Source: Mesorhizobium sp. AR02
GTDB lineage: Bacteria > Pseudomonadota > Alphaproteobacteria > Rhizobiales > Rhizobiaceae
Direction of reading: 5' to 3'
NCBI RefSeq assembly: GCF_024746835.1
Contig: NZ_CP080531.1
Location: forward strand, 5,786,001 to 5,850,000
DNA: 64,000 nt
In this document: positions 1-8,206 of the stretch, one piece after another
How the letters are laid out: each line of letters starts with the position of its first letter
Position numbering within the stretch: position 1 is the first letter of the stretch
Made by a program: the position numbers and the translations under genes
Notes under the pieces: model-generated
What the model saw: only the letters and a program-made list of their open reading frames with translations
The model's database searches: none
What the model was told of the DNA's origin: nothing

Positions 1-25
1 TTGATGCAAAACCAGCTTGAATTTA

Positions 26-40
26 TATCGTGTTACGATA
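26..40. promoter_or_regulatory. Palindrome upstream of the ClC gene
   Basis: Arms TATCGT and ACGATA are perfect inverted repeats around GTT, in an AT-rich stretch about 80 bases before the chloride channel start. A dyad of this size could bind a dimeric repressor. The partner regulator would lie outside the window, so the role is a guess. Confidence 0.25.
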
Positions 41-117
41 CATAGCGAACCAACAAAGTCGCCGGCGTCTTCGCCGTGCCGCAAATCCGAGATCCGGCCG
101 CCGCCAGAAAGCCAGCC

Positions 118-1920
118 ATGAAGCCCCATCATTCCGAAAACAGCCATCTCAGGGATTTCACCACCGACGCGCGCGTGCTGACCATTGCCACTGTAGCCGT
201 GGTGGTCGCTACGGCGGCGCTGTTCGCCGGCATTGTGCTTTTGAAACTGATCCGGCTTGCCACCAACATTGCCTATTTCGGCCAGTTCACGCTCGCCGAT
301 CTGAAATTGCAGGATACGCCGCTTGGGCTTGCCGCGGTCATCGTCCCTGTCATCGGTGCGCTGATCATCGGCCTGATGGCACGCTACGGCAGCGAGAAGA
401 TCCGCGGCCACGGCATTCCCGAAGCGATCGAGGCGATCCTGCTCGGGCGTTCAAAACTCGGCGCCAAGGTGGCGATCCTGAAGCCGCTGTCTTCGGCGAT
501 CTCGATCGGCTCCGGTGGGCCGTTCGGCGCCGAAGGGCCGATCATCATGACCGGTGGCGCCATCGGCTCACTGATCGCGCAGATGCTGCCGGTCAGCGAC
601 AACGAACGCAAGACGCTGCTGGTGGCGGGTGCCGCGGCCGGCATGACCACCGTCTTCGGCACGCCGATCGCCGCCATTATGCTGGCGGTGGAACTGCTGC
701 TCTTCGAATGGACGCCGCGCTCCTTCATCCCCGTCGCGGTTGCCGCGATCATCGCCGAGGTCGAGCGCACTGTGCTGCATCTGCCCGGGCCGATCTTCCC
801 GTTTCAGGGCGGCATGGCGGTGTCGTTCGTCGGGCTTGGCGGCTGGGTTCTGGTCGGTATCTGCGCGGGCCTGCTGTCGGGGCTGCTCACCCAGATGGTC
901 TATGCCTGCGAGGACGCCTTCCAGAAACTGCCCATCCACTGGATGTGGTGGCCGATGATCGGCGGCCTGGTGGTCGGCATCGGCGGCTTGATCGAGCCGC
1001 GGGCGCTCGGCGTCGGCTATGACAACATCGCCGACATGCTGGATGGCCGCACGCTTGCCACCGCCGCGCTGATGCTGTTGGTGGTCAAGGCCATCATCTG
1101 GTCGGTGGCACTCGGTTCCGGGACGTCCGGCGGCGTGTTGGCGCCGCTGCTGATCATGGGTGGCGCGATGGGCGCCGTGCTCGGCGGATTCCTGCCGACG
1201 GCGGATCCGGGTTTCTGGGCACTGCTGGCAATGTCGGCGACCATGGGCGGCACGATGCGGGCGCCGCTGACGGCGACGTTCTTCGCCGTGGAACTGACCG
1301 GCAACACGCATGTCCTTGTTCCTTTGATCGCAGCTTGCGCCACGGCGCATGCCGTGACCGTGCTTTTGATGAAGCGTTCGATCCTGACCGAAAAGGTTGC
1401 AAGGCGAGGGCATCACCTCGTGCGCGAATATCGCGTCGATCCCTTCGCGCTGACGAGGGTGCGCGAGGTGATGACGTCGCAGGTCGAGAGCGTCCCGGCG
1501 ACCATGACGCTGCATGGCGCGGCGGCCTTCCTGACCGCGCCGGAAACCCGGCACCCGAGCTTTCCGGTTGTCGACGAGAACAGGCAGGTGCTTGGCCTCA
1601 TCGATCCGCCGGCGATCCTGCGCTGGCGCCGTGCCGGCAAGCACAGGACGACGACGCTCGGCGAACTGCTTGCCGGAAGCAAGGTGACGCTGGCTTTTCC
1701 CGACGAATATCTCGAAGGCTTGTCGGACAAGCTGTTGATGGCCAATGTCTCACATCTGCCGGTCGTCACCCGCGAAAGCCTGCAACTGGTCGGCTATGTC
1801 GGCTGGAAGGATCTGATGCGCGTACGGTCCAGAAAACAGGCCGAGGAGCGCGAGCGTTCGACCTTGCTTGGCTTCGGCACCAGGCGCGGGAAAAAGACGG
1901 ACGCGGTCGAGGGCGTCTAG
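118..1920 (+). CDS. ClC-family chloride channel/transporter with C-terminal CBS pair
   Basis: Polytopic inner-membrane protein of 600 residues that should move chloride, either as a channel or as a chloride/proton antiporter. The ClC fingerprints are visible: GHGIPEA for the first selectivity motif, GGPFGAEGP carrying the gating glutamate, and GTPIAAIMLAVEL. About 440 residues of hydrophobic helices are followed by a soluble tail with two CBS domains, beginning near VMTSQVESVPA, which in this family sense nucleotides or ionic strength. The ATG at 118 was chosen over an in-frame GTG at 76 because the family normally starts just before the first helix. Its stop codon shares a CTAG with the stop of the convergent RHH gene. 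Channel versus antiporter cannot be settled from sequence reading. Confidence 0.9.
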   Translation: MKPHHSENSHLRDFTTDARVLTIATVAVVVATAALFAGIVLLKLIRLATNIAYFGQFTLADLKLQDTPLGLAAVIVPVIGALIIGLMARYGSEKIRGHGIPEAIEAILLGRSKLGAKVAILKPLSSAISIGSGGPFGAEGPIIMTGGAIGSLIAQMLPVSDNERKTLLVAGAAAGMTTVFGTPIAAIMLAVELLLFEWTPRSFIPVAVAAIIAEVERTVLHLPGPIFPFQGGMAVSFVGLGGWVLVGICAGLLSGLLTQMVYACEDAFQKLPIHWMWWPMIGGLVVGIGGLIEPRALGVGYDNIADMLDGRTLATAALMLLVVKAIIWSVALGSGTSGGVLAPLLIMGGAMGAVLGGFLPTADPGFWALLAMSATMGGTMRAPLTATFFAVELTGNTHVLVPLIAACATAHAVTVLLMKRSILTEKVARRGHHLVREYRVDPFALTRVREVMTSQVESVPATMTLHGAAAFLTAPETRHPSFPVVDENRQVLGLIDPPAILRWRRAGKHRTTTLGELLAGSKVTLAFPDEYLEGLSDKLLMANVSHLPVVTRESLQLVGYVGWKDLMRVRSRKQAEERERSTLLGFGTRRGKKTDAVEGV

Positions 1921-2144
1921 CTCAGGCCGGCTCCGCGCTTCGCCCACTCCAGCACATGCAGCCGCAGTGCCGAGGACAGGTTGGTGTCGCGCGGCCGCGT
2001 CTCGTCGACTTCGGCCACGAGGGCGGCGAGCGTGAGCTTTCTCGCCGCTGCGATCGCGACGAGGTCGTTATAGAAGGGCTTTTCGAGGGAATAGCTGGTG
2101 CGATGGCCGCGAATGGTCACGGAGCGCTTTTCGACGACGCTCAC
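1917..2144 (-). CDS. Ribbon-helix-helix domain protein (RHH_4 type)
   Basis: Small basic protein of about 75 residues with the pattern SLEKPFYNDLVAIAAARKLTL, typical of the RHH_4 family, which fold as dimeric DNA-binding proteins. Start chosen at GTG 2144, ten bases after the stop of the DUF4169 gene. A longer reading from 2201 would overlap that gene deeply. DUF4169, RHH_4 and SspB genes commonly sit together in Rhizobiales, so this is probably one minus-strand unit. The DNA target is not known. Its stop codon overlaps the stop of the ClC gene in a convergent arrangement. Confidence 0.75.
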   Translation of the reverse strand: MSVVEKRSVTIRGHRTSYSLEKPFYNDLVAIAAARKLTLAALVAEVDETRPRDTNLSSALRLHVLEWAKRGAGLS

Positions 2145-2154
2145 GGCCGGAGAC

Positions 2155-2349
2155 TCACTGCTCGTCCTTGCCGGGCGGGTCGAGGCGATGGCCGGCGACA
2201 AATTTCTCGGCCTTGTCGGCGATCAGCCGGTCGCGCTGCTTGTCCGCCTTGGAACGGCCGTGCAGAGCCCGGTTCTGCTCAGCGACGCGCAGCTTCTCGT
2301 CCCGCGCCTTCTGCTTGCGAGCTTGGCGGAGATTGATGACATCGGCCAT
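2155..2349 (-). CDS. DUF4169 family protein
   Basis: A 64-residue, highly charged protein beginning MADVINLRQARKQKARDEK, matching the DUF4169 family of alphaproteobacteria. It is almost entirely predicted helix, rich in Lys, Arg and Glu, without membrane segments or a signal peptide. It lies between sspB and the RHH gene on the same strand with gaps of 10 to 17 bases, so cotranscription is likely. Function is unknown. The constant neighbourhood with SspB hints at a link to regulated proteolysis or stress, but that is only inference. Confidence 0.8.
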   Translation of the reverse strand: MADVINLRQARKQKARDEKLRVAEQNRALHGRSKADKQRDRLIADKAEKFVAGHRLDPPGKDEQ

Positions 2350-2366
2350 GGGGCGGACCGCCGAGC

Positions 2367-2903
2367 CTATTTCTTGCGGAAGGCGTCGAGCGAAACCACT
2401 TCGGCGCCCTTGGTGCCGGCCTCGGCTGCGGCGGGCTTCTTCTCCGCTTCGGCAGCGGCCTTCTTCTCGGCCTTCGGCTTCTTCTCGGAGACGATGGTCA
2501 GCGGCTCCGGCGCCGGCTGGGCCGGTTCCTCTTCAGGCTGGGCGTCGGTCTTGACGTCGAACTCGAGTTCGAAATTGACCGAGGGGTCATAGAAGCCACG
2601 CACGGCCGAGAACGGGATTTCCAGTTTCTCCGGCACGTCGGAGAAGGACAGGCCAACCTCGAAGCCGGTGTCGGTCACCTTCAGGTCCCAGTACTGGAAC
2701 TGGATGACGATGGTCATCTGCTCGGGATAGCGCTCGCGCAAGCGCGACGACACGCGCACGCCGGGCGCGCCGGTCAGGAAGGTGATGAAGAAATGATGGT
2801 TGCCGGGGAGGCCGGTGCGTGCGACTTCGGCCAGGACCTTGCGCATGACGCCGCGCAACGCCTCCTGGGCCAGAATGTCGTAGCGGATGTGGTCGTCGGC
2901 CAT
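2367..2903 (-). CDS. sspB: SspB-family ClpXP adaptor (alpha type)
   Basis: Protein of 178 residues whose first 130 match the SspB substrate-binding fold, with FFITFLTGAPGVRVSSRLRERY and MTIVIQFQYWDLKV as recognisable stretches. SspB tethers ssrA-tagged and other substrates to the ClpXP protease. The tail from about residue 120 is a low-complexity Ala/Lys/Glu/Pro linker ending in VVSLDAFRKK, the conserved C-terminal peptide that in this family docks on the ClpX N-domain. The tmRNA that makes the substrate tag is encoded 6 kb away in this same window. First gene of a probable unit with DUF4169 and the RHH protein. Confidence 0.92.
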   Translation of the reverse strand: MADDHIRYDILAQEALRGVMRKVLAEVARTGLPGNHHFFITFLTGAPGVRVSSRLRERYPEQMTIVIQFQYWDLKVTDTGFEVGLSFSDVPEKLEIPFSAVRGFYDPSVNFELEFDVKTDAQPEEEPAQPAPEPLTIVSEKKPKAEKKAAAEAEKKPAAAEAGTKGAEVVSLDAFRKK

Positions 2904-3049
2904 GTGGTGGTCGGGTTCCGTTGAATCGTCCGCATAGCTGTAATCAAGCTTGAGCGCGGCGTAAACCTGATATAGCCCACCGCCGCGTCGAAGCGAGGAC
3001 TATTGCCAACGATTTGATCGGCAAGGCTGCTTGCCGGCAAGCGCAAATG

Positions 3050-3739
3050 TTATGCGTTAGCCAGCGCAGTGTGTTTTTTGGCGCTGCTCGGGGCAGGGCG
3101 CTTGCCGAAAGCGCGCAGGAAGGTGCGCACGCCATTCGTCGCCGATTGCACCACCTCGTCCTCGCGCGGCGTGCCGCCGAGCATGAAGGTGGTCTGCAAT
3201 TCGGCATTGACCAGGCCGAGAAACTGCCGCGCCGCGACGTCCGGGTCGTCGATGGTGAGGTAGCCGCCATAGGCGAGGCGGGCGAAGCGGGCGGCGATCG
3301 CCGGCCATGTCCTGCCTGGACCCTGTTCGCGCCACTCGGCGAACAATTCAGGATAGCGCTCGCCTTCGGTCTGGATCAGCTTGCGCAGGAATTTTCCGTC
3401 GCGGTTGCAGATGCAGTTCTGATTCAGCCGCACGGCAAAGCCGATTAGGTCCGCTTCGAGATCGCCTGGCTGGTCAGGGAAGGTGGCGATGGTGGCGAAA
3501 ATGCCGGCATTGCAGCGCTCGGTGAGGTCGCGCACCACGGCCATGAAGAGCTTTTCCTTGTCGCCATGGTGGTTGTAGACGGTCTGGCGTGACACGCCGG
3601 CCTCCGCGGCGATCAGATCGATATTGGCGCCGGCAAAGCCTTCGCGGCAGAACACGCCGGCAGCGGCGTCGACGATCGACAGGCGCTTGGCCTCGTGGCC
3701 ACGTGGCGGGAAAGTGTCAGGAGAAACGTTCGCTCTCAT
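3050..3739 (-). CDS. TetR/AcrR-family transcriptional repressor
   Basis: A 229-residue regulator with an N-terminal helix-turn-helix (IVDAAAGVFCREGFAGANIDLIAAEAGVSRQTVYNHHGDKEKLF, residues about 22 to 65) and a C-terminal ligand domain resembling TetR_C_7. It is divergent from the Bcr/CflA efflux gene and the shared spacer carries a 22-bp palindrome, so it very probably represses that pump and itself. A -10-like TATATA on the minus strand ends only about eight bases before the ATG, so the mRNA may be leaderless or nearly so. The inducer cannot be predicted. Confidence 0.9.
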   Translation of the reverse strand: MRANVSPDTFPPRGHEAKRLSIVDAAAGVFCREGFAGANIDLIAAEAGVSRQTVYNHHGDKEKLFMAVVRDLTERCNAGIFATIATFPDQPGDLEADLIGFAVRLNQNCICNRDGKFLRKLIQTEGERYPELFAEWREQGPGRTWPAIAARFARLAYGGYLTIDDPDVAARQFLGLVNAELQTTFMLGGTPREDEVVQSATNGVRTFLRAFGKRPAPSSAKKHTALANA

Positions 3740-3765
3740 GAAAATCTATATAGAGGTGATTGACG

Positions 3766-3787
3766 ATTTGGACAAGAGTGTCTAAAT
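3766..3787. promoter_or_regulatory. Probable TetR operator over divergent promoters
   Basis: Inverted repeat ATTTGGACA-AGAG-TGTCTAAAT, with 8 of 9 arm positions paired, between the tetR start and the MFS gene. It sits between TTGACG (3760-3765) and TAAATT (3783-3788), a 17-base spacing for the rightward promoter. It also overlaps TTGTCC (3774-3769) and TATATA (3752-3747), 16 bases apart, for tetR. Repressor binding would block both. Confidence 0.6.
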
Positions 3788-3922
3788 TTGTGGACATACG
3801 ATAAAGAGATTTCGCACCGGGGGACGAATTCGCTCCTGGAGTGTCGGACTCTCACGGGATGCAACGTCCTAGGGTTAGACGTCGCCTGGCGGCGGCAACC
3901 AGATTCGAAAGAAGCCAATACC

Positions 3923-5128
3923 ATGAGTCCCAAATTCCTCCGCATCGCGGTCGTGCTCGGCCTGTTGTCTGCCATCGGCCCGTTCGCGATCGACATGTAC
4001 CTTCCCGCTCTGCCGTCGATCGGCGCGGATCTGCACGCCGGCACGGCCGCCGTGCAGATGAGCCTGCTGATCTTCTTCCTGTCGATGGGGTTTGGCCAGA
4101 TCGTCGTCGGGCCGATCTCCGACATGGTCGGCCGCAAGCTGCCGCTTTATGGTGGCCTTGCGCTGTTCATGGTCGGCGGCATCGGTTCGGCAATGGCGCC
4201 GACCATCGAGTGGCTGATCGCTTTCCGTTTCCTGCAGGGCCTTGGCGCCAGCGCCGGCATGGCCGTGCCGCGCGCCATCGTGCGCGATCTGCACACCGGC
4301 AATGAGGCCGCCAAGCTGATGTCCTTGCTGATGCTGGTGTTTTCGGTGTCGCCGATCCTGGCGCCGCTGACCGGCAGCCAGATCATCGAGAATTTCGGCT
4401 GGCGCGCCGTGTTCTGGACGGTGACCGGTGCGGCGGCTCTTGCCACCATCCTGCTGGCGACCTCGCTCAAGGAGACGCGGCCGGCGGAAGAACGCGTCGG
4501 TTCCTCCTTCGGCACGGCACTTGCCGGCTACCGCTTCCTGATGGGCGACCGCAATTTCCTCGGCCTGGTGGCGATCGCCGGCTTCGGCATTGCGAGCTTC
4601 TTCGTCTATCTGTCGAGCTCGTCCTTCATCCTGATCGACCATTACGGGCTGTCGCCTTCGGTCTACAGCGTGTTCTTTTCGATCAATGCGGTGGCCTTCA
4701 TCGGCATGTCGCAGCTGACGGGACTGCTGGCCGAGCGTTTTGGTCTGCGGCGCGTGGTGCGCGTCGCGGTGACCGGCTATGCCTCGACGATGGTGGTGCT
4801 GTTGGCGATCATGGCGACGGGCGTCGACCGGCTCGACGTGATGGCAGCGTTGCTGTTCGTCGGTTACGGCTTCCTCGGCCTGGTCATCCCGACCACGTCG
4901 GTGCTGGCCATGGAAGAACATGGCGAGATCGCCGGCACGGCTTCGGCATTGATGGGCACGCTGCACTTCGCCATCGGCGCTCTCGCCATGGGTTTTGCCG
5001 GCGTGTTCTTCGACGGCACGCCGCTGCCGATGGTTGCCGGCATCACGCTCTGCGCGGTGATTTCCTTCACGCTGGCCAAAGTCACGCTCGGCCGCTCGCG
5101 CGAAGCCGTCGAAGCGCCGGCCGAATAG
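3923..5128 (+). CDS. Bcr/CflA-family multidrug efflux MFS transporter
   Basis: A 401-residue, 12-helix major facilitator of the drug:H+ antiporter-1 subfamily. The opening GPFAIDMYLPALPSIGADL is the signature of Bcr/CflA pumps, and the loop motif GPISDMVGRKLPLYGG follows the second helix. It should export toxic compounds from the inner membrane using the proton gradient. The ATG at 3923 was preferred to an upstream in-frame start at 3788, because the signature normally begins about 15 residues from the N terminus. It is divergent from a TetR gene with an operator in between and is followed by a clear terminator. Substrate is unknown. Confidence 0.92.
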   Translation: MSPKFLRIAVVLGLLSAIGPFAIDMYLPALPSIGADLHAGTAAVQMSLLIFFLSMGFGQIVVGPISDMVGRKLPLYGGLALFMVGGIGSAMAPTIEWLIAFRFLQGLGASAGMAVPRAIVRDLHTGNEAAKLMSLLMLVFSVSPILAPLTGSQIIENFGWRAVFWTVTGAAALATILLATSLKETRPAEERVGSSFGTALAGYRFLMGDRNFLGLVAIAGFGIASFFVYLSSSSFILIDHYGLSPSVYSVFFSINAVAFIGMSQLTGLLAERFGLRRVVRVAVTGYASTMVVLLAIMATGVDRLDVMAALLFVGYGFLGLVIPTTSVLAMEEHGEIAGTASALMGTLHFAIGALAMGFAGVFFDGTPLPMVAGITLCAVISFTLAKVTLGRSREAVEAPAE

Positions 5129-5148
5129 GCGCTGCTTGCAAGCGCATG

Positions 5149-5176
5149 AAAAGGCCGGGTTTCCCGGCCTTTTTTA
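5149..5176 (+). terminator. Rho-independent terminator after the efflux gene
   Basis: Nine-base-pair stem AAGGCCGGG / CCCGGCCTT with a TTT loop, followed by a run of six T residues. It starts 20 bases after the stop codon of the MFS gene. Confidence 0.9.
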
Positions 5177-5354
5177 TTGCCTGGCCCATCACGGCAGGCG
5201 CACGTGCGGCCATGCTCCGAGCCGCGCATCTCTGTGCAACGCCTCATGAAATCCGGGGCTTCGAACAGCCTCGTTGATCAAATGGGTATCACGTTTAAGT
5301 TGGTATCTTGTATAAACAGGTACCTTCCAATACAGTGTACTGGACTTACTGGGA

Positions 5355-5687
5355 ATGAGCATGACCGATCCAAATGACGTCCAGCTGAAAAAGGGGGCGC
5401 TCGAACTGTGTGTGCTTGCCTTGCTCGCCCGGCGGGAAAGCTACGCCTACGAGATCGCCAGCACGCTTGCTGAGCGTGTCGGCATGGGGGAAGGGACGAT
5501 CTATCCGCTGATGCGGCGCATGCAGAGCGATGGGCTTGTCGAGACATGGCTCGTCGAGTCGACGAGCGGTCCGCCCCGCAAATATTACCGGCTCACCGCG
5601 GCCGGCAGGGCCGCCTACGATGCGCGCAGCAGAGAGTGGCGAAGCTTTGTCGATGCCGTCGACCTTTTCCTGGGAGAGATGGAATGA
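5355..5687 (+). CDS. PadR-family transcriptional regulator
   Basis: A 110-residue PadR winged-helix protein. The region LKKGALELCVLALLARRESYAYEIASTL and GEGTIYPLMRRMQSDGLVE is the PadR DNA-binding core, and GPPRKYYRLTAAGRAAY is the wing. PadR proteins linked to HAAS-domain genes usually repress their own operon. The stop codon overlaps the next gene's ATG (ATGA), so the two are translationally coupled. The AT-rich spacer before it contains GGTATC, TATAAA and GGTACC elements in near-repeat that could be the operator. Starts at 5355 and 5361 are both possible. Confidence 0.9.
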   Translation: MSMTDPNDVQLKKGALELCVLALLARRESYAYEIASTLAERVGMGEGTIYPLMRRMQSDGLVETWLVESTSGPPRKYYRLTAAGRAAYDARSREWRSFVDAVDLFLGEME

Positions 5688-6250
5688 ACCGCGATGCTTT
5701 CTTGGTTTCCCTGCGCAACAGCCTGGCCGGAATGCCTGCGGGCGAAATCGACGAAATTGTCGCCGACTACGCCGCCCATTTCGACGAGGCGCGGGCCTCG
5801 GGACGAAGCGAAGAGGATGTCGCCAAGGCACTCGGCGATCCGGCGCGGCTGGGACGGGAGCTGCGGGCGGAAGCTGGCATCCGCCGCTGGGAGCATGATC
5901 GCGGTCCGGCCGGCGTTGCCGCCGCGCTGCTTGCCCTGACCGGGCTCGCCGCCTTCGACATTCTCCTGCTGCTGCCGGTTCTCGTCGTCTTCTGCTTCGT
6001 CGCGCTCGGTCTCGGCATTGCGGTCCTGGCGCTGGGCGTCACTAGCATCGGACTGCTGTTGAGCGTCGTGCCATTCTGGCATTTCGCTTCCTGGGCCACG
6101 GCGTTCGCACGCCTGCTGGCCGCTGTCGGCCTTGCCGCCACCAGCATCGGATTGGGCTCGCTGCTGCTGCTTGGCCTCAATGTCGGGGTCAAGCTCCTGG
6201 GGGACTATGCGCGCCTGCACTATCGTCTGGTCAAACCACGCCAGCCCTGA
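5684..6250 (+). CDS. HAAS (DUF1700) domain membrane protein
   Basis: A 188-residue protein with an N-terminal HAAS domain (MNRDAFLVSLRNSLAGMPAGEIDEIVADY and ALGDPARLGRELRAE, residues 1 to 62). Four or so hydrophobic segments follow between residues 78 and 175. HAAS domains are small helical sensors fused to membrane segments and are almost always encoded with a PadR repressor, as here. The start overlaps the padR stop. The GIN/DUF2807 gene follows 43 bases downstream, the familiar PadR-HAAS-GIN arrangement, suggesting an envelope stress response. Molecular activity is unknown. Confidence 0.85.
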   Translation: MNRDAFLVSLRNSLAGMPAGEIDEIVADYAAHFDEARASGRSEEDVAKALGDPARLGRELRAEAGIRRWEHDRGPAGVAAALLALTGLAAFDILLLLPVLVVFCFVALGLGIAVLALGVTSIGLLLSVVPFWHFASWATAFARLLAAVGLAATSIGLGSLLLLGLNVGVKLLGDYARLHYRLVKPRQP

Positions 6251-6293
6251 CTCAACCCCGTGGCGCGCCGCCACGCGAAATAACAGGTGCAAC

Positions 6294-7001
6294 ATGAACA
6301 AGACGCTTGCTTGGACCGCCGTTCTGTCGCTCGCCGTGGCCGTGATTTGTCTGTCGCTGGCGAATTCGATCGCGGGCAACGAGTGGAGAGGTGGCCGTTG
6401 GTGGAATTTTGCCTCCAGCTGCCGCAGTTCGAGCGATGGGACCAAGCCCGGATCGGTAACGCTGGCCTGGGAACCGGTCTCCAGCGAATTCCAGATTGCG
6501 CTGCCGGCGACGGTCACCTATCGGCCCGGCACGCCGTCCCAGGCCGTCGTGAGCGGCGATCCCGAGGCGGTTTCGCATGTGCGCCTGTCCGGCAATGTGC
6601 TGGCCTTCGACGACGGTTTCGATTGTGATGGTCTGCCGGTCAGCGTCCAGCTTACCGGTCCAGCGGTCCCCAGTTGGCGGTTGAGCGGCAGCGGCAAACT
6701 CGAGCTTTCCGCTCTCGCCCAGGAGGCGCTTGATCTGCGCATCAGCGGCAGTGGCGATGTGCGCGCCAGCGGCAGCGTGCAGGATCTTTCCTTGCGCATC
6801 TCCGGCTCGGGTTCAGGCGATTTTGCCAAACTCACGGCGAAGACCGCCAGTGTCCAGATCAGCGGCAGCGGCAATGCCGACATTGCACCGCAGGACCAGG
6901 CCGATATCCGCGTATCTGGCAGCGGCAACGTGCAAGTCCACGGCAACCCGAAGATCAATTCCCATGTCAGCGGCAGCGGCAGGGTCGAGACGGTGCCCTG
7001 A
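6294..7001 (+). CDS. GIN/DUF2807 domain secreted beta-helix protein
   Basis: A 235-residue exported protein. An N-terminal hydrophobic segment (residues 3 to 25) acts as signal or anchor. From about residue 120 on, SGSG-type turns recur roughly every 15 to 20 residues (LSGSGKLELS, ISGSGDVRAS, ISGSGSGDFA, ISGSGNADIA, VSGSGNVQVH, VSGSGRVETV). This is the head-GIN/DUF2807 pattern, a right-handed beta-helix-like fold. It is the last gene of the PadR-HAAS operon. Proteins of this family are exposed outside the cytoplasm, but their ligand is not known. Confidence 0.85.
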   Translation: MNKTLAWTAVLSLAVAVICLSLANSIAGNEWRGGRWWNFASSCRSSSDGTKPGSVTLAWEPVSSEFQIALPATVTYRPGTPSQAVVSGDPEAVSHVRLSGNVLAFDDGFDCDGLPVSVQLTGPAVPSWRLSGSGKLELSALAQEALDLRISGSGDVRASGSVQDLSLRISGSGSGDFAKLTAKTASVQISGSGNADIAPQDQADIRVSGSGNVQVHGNPKINSHVSGSGRVETVP

Positions 7002-7125
7002 GCGGCCGCAAGGCGGCGCGCACGCGCCGGTAACAGCGCTTTTCATCAAACTGCGTACCGCTGGAACCGCGGGGTCGGACTGCGACCCCGCGCATGGATA
7101 TGTTTGAACAATCAGAGACTGGGAA

Positions 7126-8165
7126 ATGCGTTTGAAAACACTTCTTTTTGCCGCCCTGGCAAGCCTGGTAGCCACGACGGCTCATGCGGCCGGCCTGAAA
7201 TTCATTCAGATTCCGGCGGATGCGGCAGGTCCGGCAATCGATGCGGCCATGTGGTCGCCCTGCGCCAGCCCGGCCAGCGAGGCGAAGATCAAGGGATTTC
7301 TTGTTGCTGTCGTGCCCGATTGCCCAATCGCGGGCGAGAAACTGCCGCTCGTCATCATTTCGCATGGCTATGCGGCTGGTATTTCGGCCACCACGATACG
7401 GCCGAGGCGCTGGCGGATGCGGGTTTTGTCGTCATTGCCATCAATCATCCGCACGCAAACCACGCCGATATGAGCCAGGCCAATGGTCTGGGCGTGCTGA
7501 GGCAGCGTCCGATCGATATCAAACGCACCATCGATTTCATGCTCGGCAACTCGGCGGATTCGGCCAGGATCGATCCTCAGCGCGTCGGCTTCTACGGATT
7601 TTCGCAAGGCGGCTATACCGGCCTTGTCATCGGCGGAGCCAATCCGGATTTCAACAAGCTGCCGCCGCGCTGTTCGGACCCCTCCGCCACCGGTTGCCCG
7701 CCGGCCGATCAGCCCAAGCCTGCGCGCAAGCAATTGCCGCCGAAACTGCTGACCCACGATCCCCGCGTCAAGGCGATCGTGGTGGCGGACCCTCTGAGTG
7801 TTGTTTTCCAGACCGCCGACAGTGCCAAGAACGTCAAGGTGCCGCTCCAGCTTTGGAGTTCGCAGTTCGGCGGCGACGGAGTATCGCCTGCTGATGTCAA
7901 GCGGCTGGCTCGATTGCTGCCGCGGACGCCGGACTTTCACGTCGTGCCCAACGCCGTGCATCTCTCGTTCCTGACGCCATGCCCGCCCGAGGACGCGCGC
8001 AAGCCATCGCAAGCTTGCATCGATGCGCCCGGTTTCGACCGCATTGCCTTCCACAAGACGTTCAATGCCGATGTGCTAGCCTTCTTTCGCCGGTATTTGG
8101 ACGAAGACCAGGGGGCAAAGACGTCCGGATCTGGCCACGAAGCAGCTGAAACGGTGGTGCAATAG
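7126..8165 (+). pseudogene. Frameshifted secreted alpha/beta hydrolase (dienelactone hydrolase-like)
   Basis: The first frame (from ATG 7126) gives a signal peptide ending in HAA and runs through PLVIISHGY. The homology then continues in the -1 frame as WYFGHHDTAEALADAGFVVIAINHP, the nucleophile motif YGFSQGGY, and on to 8165. Restoring one G near 7372 would give SHGYGGWYFGHHDTAEALAD, which is what this hydrolase family usually shows. So one base has been lost, either in the genome or in the sequence. Outside the break the gene looks intact over about 345 residues. It would act as a periplasmic esterase or lipase-like enzyme. A 25-base hairpin follows the stop. Confidence 0.7.
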
Positions 8166-8181
8166 GCAATTGCCACCGATG

Positions 8182-8206
8182 GAAAGGCCGGACTGTCCGG
8201 CCTTTC
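8182..8206. terminator. Hairpin between convergent hydrolase and NTPase genes
   Basis: Perfect 11-bp stem GAAAGGCCGGA / TCCGGCCTTTC with a CTG loop. It lacks a long T run, and its right arm reaches into the stop codon of the minus-strand gene. It probably ends transcription from both sides. Confidence 0.55.

Noticed and set aside
3875..4966. 363-codon minus-strand frame opposite the MFS gene
   Set aside because: Same GC artefact: composition is Arg, His, Gln and Asp rich, and the MFS gene on the other strand is unambiguous.
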